Shown: positions 61,801-64,000 of the stretch, in pieces | How positions within the stretch are numbered: the stretch's first letter is position 1 | Layout of the letters: each line of letters starts with the position of its first letter | Source: Pectinophora gossypiella | Lineage: Eukaryota > Arthropoda > Insecta > Lepidoptera > Gelechiidae | DNA length: 64,000 bases | Reading direction: 5' to 3' | Assembly (NCBI RefSeq): GCF_024362695.1 | Contig: NC_065408.1 | Span: forward strand, 12,524,001-12,588,000 | Program-made: the position numbers and the translations under genes | Notes under the pieces: model-generated | The model's input: the letters and a program-made list of their open reading frames with translations, nothing else | The model's database searches: none | What the model was told of the DNA's origin: nothing

Positions 61801-62588
61801 AGTAGGACATAACCTGTTATCTTTGTAAACATTCCTAACAATGTTTTATCATCAAAACAGGTTACACTACATGTCCTAATTGATCTTGAAACTATGAATC
61901 TTTTGTGAATTACTTGTTTGCAAGTTGCTGCTTGCTCACACCGCTTCAAACTACATCCTACACCAACCTTAATAAGCCGGGCAATGAATAACTGGCAAAG
62001 GCCCGAGCAGACTTAACCAGACAGTCCATCAAGCACTAATCAGAAGTTCAATTACCTAAATTTCATTTTATTTCATAGTCGCTTTGATAGTCACAGCTGT
62101 TTGTCAATGAAACTGACAGTTTGCTCAACATGCACTCACTCCTAGAGAAATGCTTCACTAAATGCACTACGACCGAGGGACAACGACGGCCGCGTAGAGT
62201 GGAATGTGCTGGTGTACTAGTCTAGCTCGCATGTAAATAACAAGTAAACATTGATTGAGCGCGCCCCTCTTTCTGATGACGTGATCGCGCGTTACCTACG
62301 CCCGCGACCCGCGCCCGCGCCGCGCAGTCGTCACATGCTCGCCGTGCTGCCAGCGTCGTGTGCGTCAACGTCGCTAACGCTCCCGCGCAGTCCACCGACC
62401 AGCCGGACTCACCACAATACGACGAGCGACAACTTTGTGCGTCAACACCTCCACCACATGCCATACCTCTCCAAAATAGAAAAACATGAATGAAAAGCGT
62501 TCCCTAAGACATACCTGTCCCTTTTTCGTGCTTCCCAATTGCCATATTCGAGATTTCTCTTTGTAAACAATTTATCGAACAGTGCCAT
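37637..62588 (-). CDS. FNIP: Folliculin-interacting protein, complete 13-exon gene (1066 aa)
   Basis: Thirteen exons (listed separately) join in frame from ATG at 62586-62588 to a stop at 37637-37639. All borders are GT..AG, and the phases fit without any stop. FNIP binds folliculin; the complex is a GAP for RagC/D at the lysosome and links AMPK and mTORC1 signalling to TFEB/Mitf. Seen in the sequence: an N-terminal longin-like part with QVRLLLFKECDWRGRKILFD (residues 34-53) and LGEMIFGAVAMNYRGLSLKIH (residues about 98-118); a middle DENN part including PAWLSLVTSEP, HLGWV and NALWAQLSDLCGSIG; a long Ser/Lys/Glu-rich disordered stretch in exon 10; and a C-terminal DENN part from YVPDLILQG through LLLAVATTHTP near the end. 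These blocks match the order in vertebrate FNIP1/FNIP2, which are about 1100-1170 residues. Identity is from remembered family motifs. Exon 8's donor, next to a CA repeat, is the least certain border. Confidence 0.95.
37895..38121 (+). mobile_element. 5'-truncated Jockey LINE tail in the last FNIP intron
   Basis: The 227-bp copy starts inside ORF2, encoding its last 27 residues ending YRYRPTRID where the full element has YRYRPTRVD. The 3' UTR and a short poly(A) follow. GAATGCCTTCAT flanks both sides (37883-37894 and 38122-38133), a 12-bp target duplication. It is antisense to FNIP. Confidence 0.92.
38135..38225 (+). mobile_element. SINE family B, 3' end, in FNIP intron 12
   Basis: GGAGTATGCTCCGGTGGATT, GTGGAGGCCTGTTCCCAGCT and TATATAGCCTATTTATG. 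Confidence 0.7.
38395..38509. mobile_element. MITE family 1, right half only, in FNIP intron 12
   Basis: From CTATACTTTTGCGACGGAAA to CGATGTCACTAACACCCTG; the left half is missing. A (TAATGTGTAATG)n-like simple repeat follows up to the exon 12 donor. Confidence 0.8.
38530..38615. repeat. Tandem TGTAATGTGTAA simple repeat beside FNIP exon 12
   Basis: About seven degenerate 11-12-bp units of AATGTGTAATGT directly downstream of the exon 12 donor (minus strand). Confidence 0.85.
38622..38733 (-). CDS. FNIP: FNIP exon 12 (residues 961-998)
   Basis: Acceptor CCCGCAG|G and donor CACCAG|GTCACT (an unusual +3/+4 donor). It is GC-rich compared with its surroundings and encodes MAPLVGAVLDALPAMRRARV, aligned with the conserved helix before the last FNIP block. 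Confidence 0.9.
38775..38840 (+). mobile_element. Diverged Jockey LINE 3' tail near FNIP exon 12
   Basis: AACTAGATAATGCCATTTGA, then GCAAAGCTACAGTAAGCCAC and GTGAAACAAAAAAC match the LINE tail with several changes. Confidence 0.55.
39112..39238 (-). CDS. FNIP: FNIP exon 11 (residues 919-961)
   Basis: Acceptor CTTTCAG|GA and donor ACTTG|GTGAGT. Contains QAVAIVGDTNTW, matching the AVCIIADTDQW strand of vertebrate FNIP. Confidence 0.94.
39492..41023 (-). CDS. FNIP: FNIP exon 10, large central exon (residues 408-919)
   Basis: Acceptor GTTTTAG|C and donor TACAAG|GTTAGT. Begins FFISTLVTHVLTYHLGWV and NALWAQLSDLCGSIGFPPRT of the middle DENN part, then about 400 low-complexity Ser/Lys/Glu residues. 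The low-complexity part holds VLFVLGDDEKL, KYPQIVTNYMKSKNLEIL and a CETCYKC cysteine cluster at about residues 767-773. It ends in YVPDLILQG at the start of the C-terminal DENN part. Confidence 0.96.
41088..41275 (+). repeat. Repeat family 6 copy in FNIP intron 9
   Basis: GAGGCGAGCCTATTGCTATT, GGGCACAAATCCTGGAAACC, CCAAACATGAATTCAAATAA. Ends in GGTGTGGTGGTGG. Confidence 0.75.
41899..42200. mobile_element. MITE family 2 copy in FNIP intron 9
   Basis: GTGCTAATTCCTGTAAACAC at the left, CCATCCCTTTCCTTTCCGGC at the right. A second copy follows 25 bp further on. Confidence 0.85.
42226..42532. mobile_element. MITE family 2, second copy in tandem
   Basis: CCCCGATTCCTGCAAACACC to GTATTTACAGGAATTAGCAC; same orientation and inner layout as the copy at 9166. 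Confidence 0.85.
42757..42966 (-). mobile_element. SINE family A, 3' part
   Basis: GTGTGGGTTGTGAGGTGGAG to GGACAATCAGGTGATCAGA, reverse orientation. Confidence 0.88.
43446..43849. mobile_element. MITE with about 47-bp inverted repeats in FNIP intron 9
   Basis: GGACTTTCCAATCGACGTTC and CACGATAGATGGCGTTGTT at the left; the reverse complement (AACAACGCCATCTATCGTG, CGCCGATTGGAAAGTCC) at the right, 400 bp apart. No open frame inside. Confidence 0.85.
43850..44964. other. FNIP intron 9, unannotated part
   Basis: AT-rich. CACGTGTCACGTG near 44581 is a double E-box, of unknown meaning. Confidence 0.45.
44965..45193 (-). mobile_element. SINE family B, head truncated
   Basis: CGTCCCACTGATAGGCACAG to CAGTGTCCTTACCAAACAAA; the tRNA head is missing. 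Confidence 0.85.
45218..45388 (-). mobile_element. SINE family A, 3' part, next to a SINE B
   Basis: CGTGTGGGTTGTGAGGTGGA to CGGCGTAACGTGCTTCGGAA. Confidence 0.88.
45451..45600 (-). CDS. FNIP: FNIP exon 9 (residues 358-408)
   Basis: Acceptor TTTCCAG|G and donor AACTT|GTAAGT. Encodes PAWLSLVTSEP and ends GDTKHTN, matching the conserved WLS...DSKSTNF region of FNIP. Confidence 0.93.
46102..46241. mobile_element. MITE family 3, second copy in FNIP intron 8
   Basis: AGGGTGATATTAATAAACGA to TTTATTAATACCACCCT, 140 bp, inner part inverted relative to the copy at 21456. Confidence 0.9.
46464..46604 (-). CDS. FNIP: FNIP exon 8 (residues 311-358)
   Basis: Acceptor GTGTCTAG|GG. The chosen donor is CAGATG|GTACTT, weak and right beside a CA/TG repeat, but it is the only nearby GT that keeps frame and creates a Trp codon with exon 9. 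Helical segment DEVRRCVELSPQLQALICRM. Confidence 0.85.
46905..46980 (+). repeat. Retroelement tail fragment (GTGTGGGTACTTAG)
   Basis: AGGTGTGGGTACTTAGTTCA, GCGATGGATGTACCTCTGGC and GTCGTGAGTTTATGTTTATG. The same block is at 48172; probably a SINE or LINE 3' end. Confidence 0.65.
47135..47250. mobile_element. MITE family 7 (AATTCATCTAAAAAG ends)
   Basis: GCAATTCATCTAAAAAGTAA and TTTTTTAGATGAATTGCTTC are inverted ends; the inside carries TTTGACATTTGCGCATATAA and AAATGTCAAATAGG. Confidence 0.88.
47418..47536 (-). CDS. FNIP: FNIP exon 7 (residues 272-311)
   Basis: Acceptor TACACAG|GTG and donor GAGAT|GTAAGT. Contains RKSKLGLALLITVSDCAE, a beta-strand-like block matching the K-LGL-L stretch after the FNIP linker. 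Confidence 0.92.
47588..47660 (+). mobile_element. SINE family C, 3' end
   Basis: TTTAAGGCCCGATATCCCTA, TCCATAGGGAAGGCCCGTGC and GGGGACGTTAATGGGCTG. Confidence 0.8.
48170..48252 (+). repeat. Retroelement tail fragment, second copy
   Basis: AAGGTGTGGGTACTTAGATC, GCAATGGATGTCCTTCTGAC and GTCGTGAGCTTAGGTTATGT. Confidence 0.65.
48420..48690 (+). mobile_element. MITE family 8, diverged copy
   Basis: GAGATACTTTTTACGAAACG, CCTGTGACGTCATCAACAAA, then ATTTTATAATTTATCTTTGA and CCCAGTCAAATACCCAATTA. Confidence 0.65.
49675..49745 (+). mobile_element. Repeat family 5, left end only
   Basis: GCGCACCCCGGACACTTCAT through GACACTACACATTGAAG, 70 bp. Confidence 0.75.
49926..50030 (-). mobile_element. Jockey LINE 3' tail fragment in FNIP intron 6
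   Basis: Poly-T, then TTGACGTGACATATTGTAGA and a match through GGGGAGCG..GGGCTCTCACTC. Confidence 0.8.
50165..50290 (-). pseudogene. Decayed copy 1 of FNIP exon 6 inside intron 6
   Basis: On the minus strand GCGGAGAACGTTCTAGAACA, TGACCTTCCAACAGCGCCAA and TGTTGAGC line up in order with exon 6 (GCGAAGAACGTTCCAGAATA, CGACCCTCCAGCAGTTCCAA, TTTTGAGC), with a gap of about 10 bp. The acceptor-side TAG is kept, but the donor position reads ATTAGT instead of GTAAGT and the frame is broken. Confidence 0.65.
50310..50625 (-). pseudogene. Decayed copy 2 of FNIP exon 6, split by a small MITE
   Basis: Two blocks resemble exon 6 in order on the minus strand: TCTCCAGAACATTGCCACCA with GAGGTT (exon TTCCAGAATATCGCGACCAG), then GAAGCTAGATC and ATCGACCTTCAACGG (exon GAGCTAGGTCATCGACCCTC). 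About 140 bp with inverted ends interrupts them. More diverged than copy 1. Confidence 0.45.
50400..50532. mobile_element. Small inverted-repeat element inside exon-6 relic 2
   Basis: Left end GCTGGCTCGCTTACGTATAAC-like and right end GTTATACGTTGGCGAGCACC form imperfect inverted repeats about 130 bp apart. It interrupts the relic exon and so arrived after the duplication. Part of it resembles the middle of MITE family 2. Confidence 0.45.
50683..50834 (-). CDS. FNIP: FNIP exon 6 (residues 221-271)
   Basis: Acceptor TTACTAG|CG and donor CACAG|GTAAGT. Encodes the basic/Ser-rich NGSWQRRTFQNIATRFELGH segment. Two decayed copies of this exon lie just downstream in intron 6. Confidence 0.93.
50993..51165 (-). 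mobile_element. SINE family A, 3' part, in FNIP intron 5
   Basis: CTTCTATCGTGTGGGTTGTG to CGGCTTAACGTGCCTTCCGA. Confidence 0.88.
51341..51451 (-). CDS. FNIP: FNIP exon 5 (residues 184-221)
   Basis: Acceptor CTTTCAG|GA and donor CATT|GTAAGT. Encodes a Ser/Tyr-rich acidic segment (YCGDQSPYSS onward, ending DDIFFH). In frame with both neighbours. Confidence 0.92.
52114..52440 (-). mobile_element. SINE family A, nearly full length, diverged
   Basis: Tail side ATCATGTGGTCAATGAGGTG; head side CACCGAGATTCGTACACGGG and GACCACAGAGGCCGTTCC. Confidence 0.8.
52791..52966 (-). CDS. FNIP: FNIP exon 4 (residues 125-184)
   Basis: Acceptor TACGCAG|G and donor TTCAG|GTTAGT. Begins LMYTKVFCVP, matching the PPQLM-SKVF position of vertebrate FNIP, then becomes Ser/Arg-rich. 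Confidence 0.93.
53109..53370 (-). repeat. SINE A and SINE B remnants, diverged
   Basis: SINE A-like AGCGACCCTGGTGTCACAGC and GGCTCCTGATAGGCTCGTGT to about 53260, then SINE B-like AACCGGAGGGGATTGCGAGT to CCACTGCGTGTTGGTC. Confidence 0.6.
53468..53665 (+). repeat. Repeat family 10 (CATCTCCCTAGCATTAT)
   Basis: GGTCCGCTTACCTAACCTGA, CAGGTCCGGCTTTTTACGGA and ACGCATTTCTCGGGAATATG. Common layout with 54229, 58057 and 59560. Confidence 0.8.
53715..53827 (-). CDS. FNIP: FNIP exon 3 (residues 88-125)
   Basis: Acceptor TTGTACAG|TAC and donor AAGAG|GTGAGA. Contains the conserved LGEMIFGAVAMNYRGLSLKI stretch of the longin-like domain. Confidence 0.95.
54229..54540 (+). repeat. Repeat family 10 copy interrupted by a MITE
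   Basis: CATCATCTCCCTAGTGTTTA and GTCCGCTTACGTAACCTGCA on the left, ACAGGTCCGGTTTTTACCGG and CCTCACGATGTCTTTTTGCA on the right of the insertion. Confidence 0.78.
54282..54422. mobile_element. MITE family 9 copy nested in repeat family 10
   Basis: GCGCCGAACGCGACGCGAAT, TATCTAAGGTTTCGACCATT and TCGGTCGAAGCCCTCGTGCC match the element at 25195. Family 10 sequence resumes after it. Confidence 0.7.
55005..55140 (+). repeat. Dispersed repeat (ACTAGCTGTTATCCGCGCG)
   Basis: AATACTAGCTGTTATCCGCG is a diverged form of a start sequence remembered from many insect genomes. The right end is not defined. Confidence 0.4.
55200..55262 (-). mobile_element. Diverged Jockey LINE 3' tail fragment
   Basis: Poly-T followed by GTGACTTTTCGTAGATTCGC and AATGGCATTAACTACTTGAC. 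Confidence 0.65.
55735..56250. repeat. Probable dispersed repeat (CGGAGTAGACTCCTACTCCG)
   Basis: Contains a perfect CGGAGTAGACTCC/TACTCCG palindrome, a GATGATGATGAAACC run and a segment with AACTTAATGCGATCATTAAC. The whole looks like a moth repeat from memory; no second copy is here to confirm it. Confidence 0.4.
56251..57494. other. FNIP intron 2, unannotated part
   Basis: AT-rich intron sequence with no credible frame and no match to the repeat families in the window. Confidence 0.5.
57495..57602. mobile_element. MITE family 7 copy in FNIP intron 2
   Basis: AATATTGCCATTTGACATTT, GCGCATATAAAAGTAAGTGC and TTGCCTTTTTAGATGAATTG, 108 bp. It abuts a family 8 element. Confidence 0.85.
57603..57806 (-). 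mobile_element. MITE family 8 copy, reverse orientation
   Basis: GTAGTTTTCTAGGTCAAAGA at its right end, TTTCGTGTTTTGACGTTTAG and GATTTGACTAGTTGG at its left end; inner CTATGACGTCACTGG. Confidence 0.75.
57806..57912 (+). mobile_element. SINE family A, 3' third
   Basis: AGTAGTCGTTACATGAGCCA to CACCTCACAACCCACACGAC. Confidence 0.88.
58055..58112 (+). repeat. Repeat family 10, left end
   Basis: CATCATCTCCCTAGCATTAT and CAGGGTCCGCTTACCTAACC. Confidence 0.8.
58159..58197 (-). mobile_element. Very short Jockey LINE 3' tail fragment
   Basis: TTTTTTGACGTGACTTATTG, the last 35 bp of the family only. Confidence 0.5.
58218..58352 (-). repeat. Repeat family 6, diverged copy
   Basis: Minus-strand remnants around GGATTCAAACTCAAAG and GGGGCAAGCACAAATTCTGC, then TATACCACCACTCCTAGCCG. 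Confidence 0.5.
58555..58741 (-). CDS. FNIP: FNIP exon 2 (residues 26-87)
   Basis: Acceptor CCGCCAG|G and donor GTG|GTGAGT. It carries the most diagnostic N-terminal FNIP block, QVRLLLFKECDWRGRKILFD, and ends in phase 0 at NGYAYV. Confidence 0.95.
59558..59772 (+). repeat. Repeat family 10, near-complete copy
   Basis: CATCATCTCCTAGCGTTACC, TGACAGGTCCAGATTTTTAT, CTCTGAAACGCATGTCTCGG and ATCACGATGTTTTCATTCAA. Confidence 0.82.
59784..59862 (+). repeat. Repeat family 6, short copy in FNIP intron 1
   Basis: ATGATCCAAACATGAATTCC, GGTTTAGGCCCGTGCTGGAT and TCGAACCTGTGAG. Confidence 0.65.
60252..60511 (-). mobile_element. SINE family A in FNIP intron 1
   Basis: TTTCGTGTGGGTTGTGAGGT to AAGTGATTTTTATGATATGT and TCCACATTGGGATTCTAAAC; the tRNA head is decayed. 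Confidence 0.82.
60512..62254. other. FNIP intron 1, unannotated part
   Basis: AT-rich. A short SINE-like scrap at 61005-61035 (ATACATCCCACAACTGGGAT) and another at 61139-61165. Nothing else recognised. Confidence 0.5.
62255..62425. promoter_or_regulatory. CpG-rich block in FNIP intron 1
   Basis: About 170 bp of GC- and CpG-rich sequence with CGCG runs, a GATGACGTGATC CRE-like site and several CGTCAC-type motifs, within strongly AT-rich surroundings and about 100-330 bp downstream of FNIP exon 1. Open frames on both strands read Arg/Ala/His-rich low-complexity peptides with no family resemblance, so it is more likely regulatory or an alternative first exon than coding. Confidence 0.35.
62515..62588 (-). 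CDS. FNIP: FNIP exon 1 (residues 1-25)
   Basis: Encodes MALFDKLFTKRNLEYGNWEA and then RKRD, with the next Arg split over the junction. The MALF-KLF start is typical of FNIP proteins. The donor is CAG|GTATGT. The start codon lies 4 bp downstream of an E-box-like GTCACATGAC on the coding strand. Confidence 0.93.
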
Positions 62589-63222
62589 TGCGTCACATGA
62601 CACATTTCACATATTTGTGGCCCGGTCCACCTGGCTTCATTGTGTATCTGACTGAAACAATCTATAGAAGATATATAAAATATTTTTGTCTTTTTTATTT
62701 GAAACAACTTTTCTTTCGCGTAAATAAATCTGACATATCACGTGCGAAAGTCATATGATTTCACATAGACTAAAGAATTATTATGAAAGGTCAAGGTTCT
62801 AAACGTCACCTATCTCCGTCTCTATAAAACAAAAATGATAAGTAGGTATTTCATTAATTTTTAGAACCTATCTTTAAGTAATTTACTTAAATACTTACGA
62901 ATGACCAAAATATTTATTTATACATTCAAAAAAAATTATCATTTCAAAACTTTTTAATTTTATTGATTTTTCAGAGTACCATAGAGTCCATAGACGTTTA
63001 CAGTTCCTTCATACGCAGGAAATCTTTAATTTTCTTCAGAACTGTTGACAAGTAGTAAGCGCAGAGTTGAGCGTAGTAAAAAGAAACGCATATGTCAAAA
63101 GTAAAAAAATCCAAAACAAAGTATCTGCTGAGTATTTCCAAGGATTTTGTCTTAATTCATTGAGTTCACTTGAATGTTGTTACGTGGATTTTGTAATAAA
63201 ACCTAGTGACTATATAATAAAC
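62589..63222. promoter_or_regulatory. Shared divergent promoter of FNIP and the KDM8-like gene
   Basis: The two start codons are 634 bp apart in opposite directions. The interval holds a CACGTG E-box (TCACGTGC at 62738-62745), GTCACATGAC at 62592-62601 (one base from the palindromic CLEAR core), CATATG at 62752-62757, and TATAAAA near 62821. The outer parts will be 5' UTR. Promoter function is inferred from gene arrangement. Confidence 0.6.
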
Positions 63223-64000
63223 ATGGCAACAACTACTGAAAGTTTTAATAAACTAATGGAATTTAGGGAAGATGTGTGTTCATCCTTAGAAGAAATTGAA
63301 GAGCTTGATATAGCTTGTAAGTCTTTACTACACCGATACTTGGAAGATATCGATTCTGTGGAGTCATCTTGCATTATCAAAATCCAGTCAATTATAGATT
63401 ATATGTATGAAAAAGTAAATATTGGTAATTGGAAGGAAGTAAGGTTATTCTTAAGGAAAACTATTACTATAGCATCATATTTAAAACTGCTAGCCCACTT
63501 CAAGTGTTCCACGGAAGTAACAGAAAGTGTTGTAAAGGAGTCTTTTAAAATTATAGACTTTGGAATAATGTTTGGATGTCCCCTTGATGAAGAACCAAGG
63601 CTGTTGCAAAACTGTGCTGCACTGCTTAGCCCACTGCATGCCAAACCGATAGGCAACCTTGATGAAAAGATAATGAATAATAATTTTGATATATCAGTCA
63701 TTGAAAATGACAAGAAAAACACGGTACCTATAGAAGTATTGGACTGCCCAAGCATGGAGCACTTTTACAAAAACTACATCCTAAAGGAGGTACCAGTTAT
63801 CTTGGACAACTGTATTAACCACTGGCCAGCATTGACTAAGTGGAAAGATCAGAATTATTTCATAAAACTTGCTGGCCTGAGGACTGTGTCTATTGAACTT
63901 GGAAGAGATTACACTGACTCTGACTGGACTCAAAAACTCATGACTATTGAGGAATTTGTCAAGAACCACATTTACCAATCAAATGGACCTACAGGGTACA
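63223..64000 (+). CDS. KDM8: KDM8/JMJD5-like JmjC-domain oxygenase, N-terminal part (runs off the window)
   Basis: An open frame from ATG at 63223 (context ATAAACATGG) reaches the window end without a stop or intron: 259 residues. Residues about 1-165 form a helical N-terminal region (FNKLMEFREDVCSSLEEIEE and onward). From about residue 185 the start of the JmjC double-stranded beta-helix is recognisable: KEVPVILDNCINHWPALTKW, then LAGLRTVSIELGRDYTDSDW and TIEEFVKNHI, matching the PVI-EG--HWP and CRTVPVE-GSRYTDE-W blocks of JMJD5. The Fe(II)-binding HxD..H motif lies beyond the window. Family members are nuclear 2-oxoglutarate-dependent oxygenases described as arginyl hydroxylases, once called H3K36 demethylases. 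It is divergent from FNIP across 634 bp. Ascribing it to KDM8 rather than another JmjC hydroxylase rests on remembered motifs. Confidence 0.9.
   Translation, partial: MATTTESFNKLMEFREDVCSSLEEIEELDIACKSLLHRYLEDIDSVESSCIIKIQSIIDYMYEKVNIGNWKEVRLFLRKTITIASYLKLLAHFKCSTEVTESVVKESFKIIDFGIMFGCPLDEEPRLLQNCAALLSPLHAKPIGNLDEKIMNNNFDISVIENDKKNTVPIEVLDCPSMEHFYKNYILKEVPVILDNCINHWPALTKWKDQNYFIKLAGLRTVSIELGRDYTDSDWTQKLMTIEEFVKNHIYQSNGPTGY

Noticed and set aside
62222..62493. Arg/Ala-rich frames in the CpG-rich block
   Set aside because: Both strands are open because of composition; no recognisable domain or splice partner.
63399..63978. Minus-strand frames of 118 and 65 residues at the window end
   Set aside because: They are opposite the KDM8-like coding sequence, which has clear family motifs.

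Overview
The window looks like an AT-rich nuclear segment of an insect genome, most probably a moth or butterfly. Evidence for this: spliceosomal introns with GT..AG borders, tRNA-derived SINEs with 3' tails typical of Lepidoptera, a Jockey-clade LINE, and dozens of short palindromic DNA-transposon remnants. No prokaryotic, organellar or viral gene was recognised.

Two host genes can be read, head to head at the right end. On the minus strand 13 exons between 62588 and 37637 join in frame into an uninterrupted 1066-residue folliculin-interacting protein (FNIP), start and stop codons included. On the plus strand a KDM8/JMJD5-like JmjC oxygenase gene starts at 63223 and runs off the end of the window (259 residues present, uninterrupted). 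They share a promoter interval of about 634 bp with E-box/CLEAR-like motifs. The FNIP introns hold SINEs, MITEs, a 227-bp LINE tail with clean target-site duplications, and two decayed copies of FNIP exon 6.

Positions 1-37600 appear to be intergenic and dominated by mobile elements. Main items: a young non-autonomous LTR element (5985-8437) with two 298-bp LTRs that look identical and a 4-bp target duplication; a full-length Jockey-type LINE (14133-19660, minus strand) with intact ORF1 and ORF2, inserted into the terminal repeat of a palindromic element and flanked by an 11-bp duplication; a 5'-truncated LINE (23547-24267) with a zinc-finger C-terminus and a 12-bp duplication; a 5.4-kb region bounded by 138-bp inverted repeats (26605-32001) with a 116-122-bp satellite inside; a broken transposase-like gene (32338-32866); and a degraded LINE 3' end (36870-37030).

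Around these lie at least nine short repeat families, mostly inverted-repeat MITEs, several nested in each other. The best candidates for undescribed biology are the 5.4-kb inverted-repeat structure with its flippable 95-bp hairpin module carrying splice-donor-like sequence on both strands, the exon-6 relics in FNIP, and the non-autonomous LTR element whose body is a tandem-repeat array.
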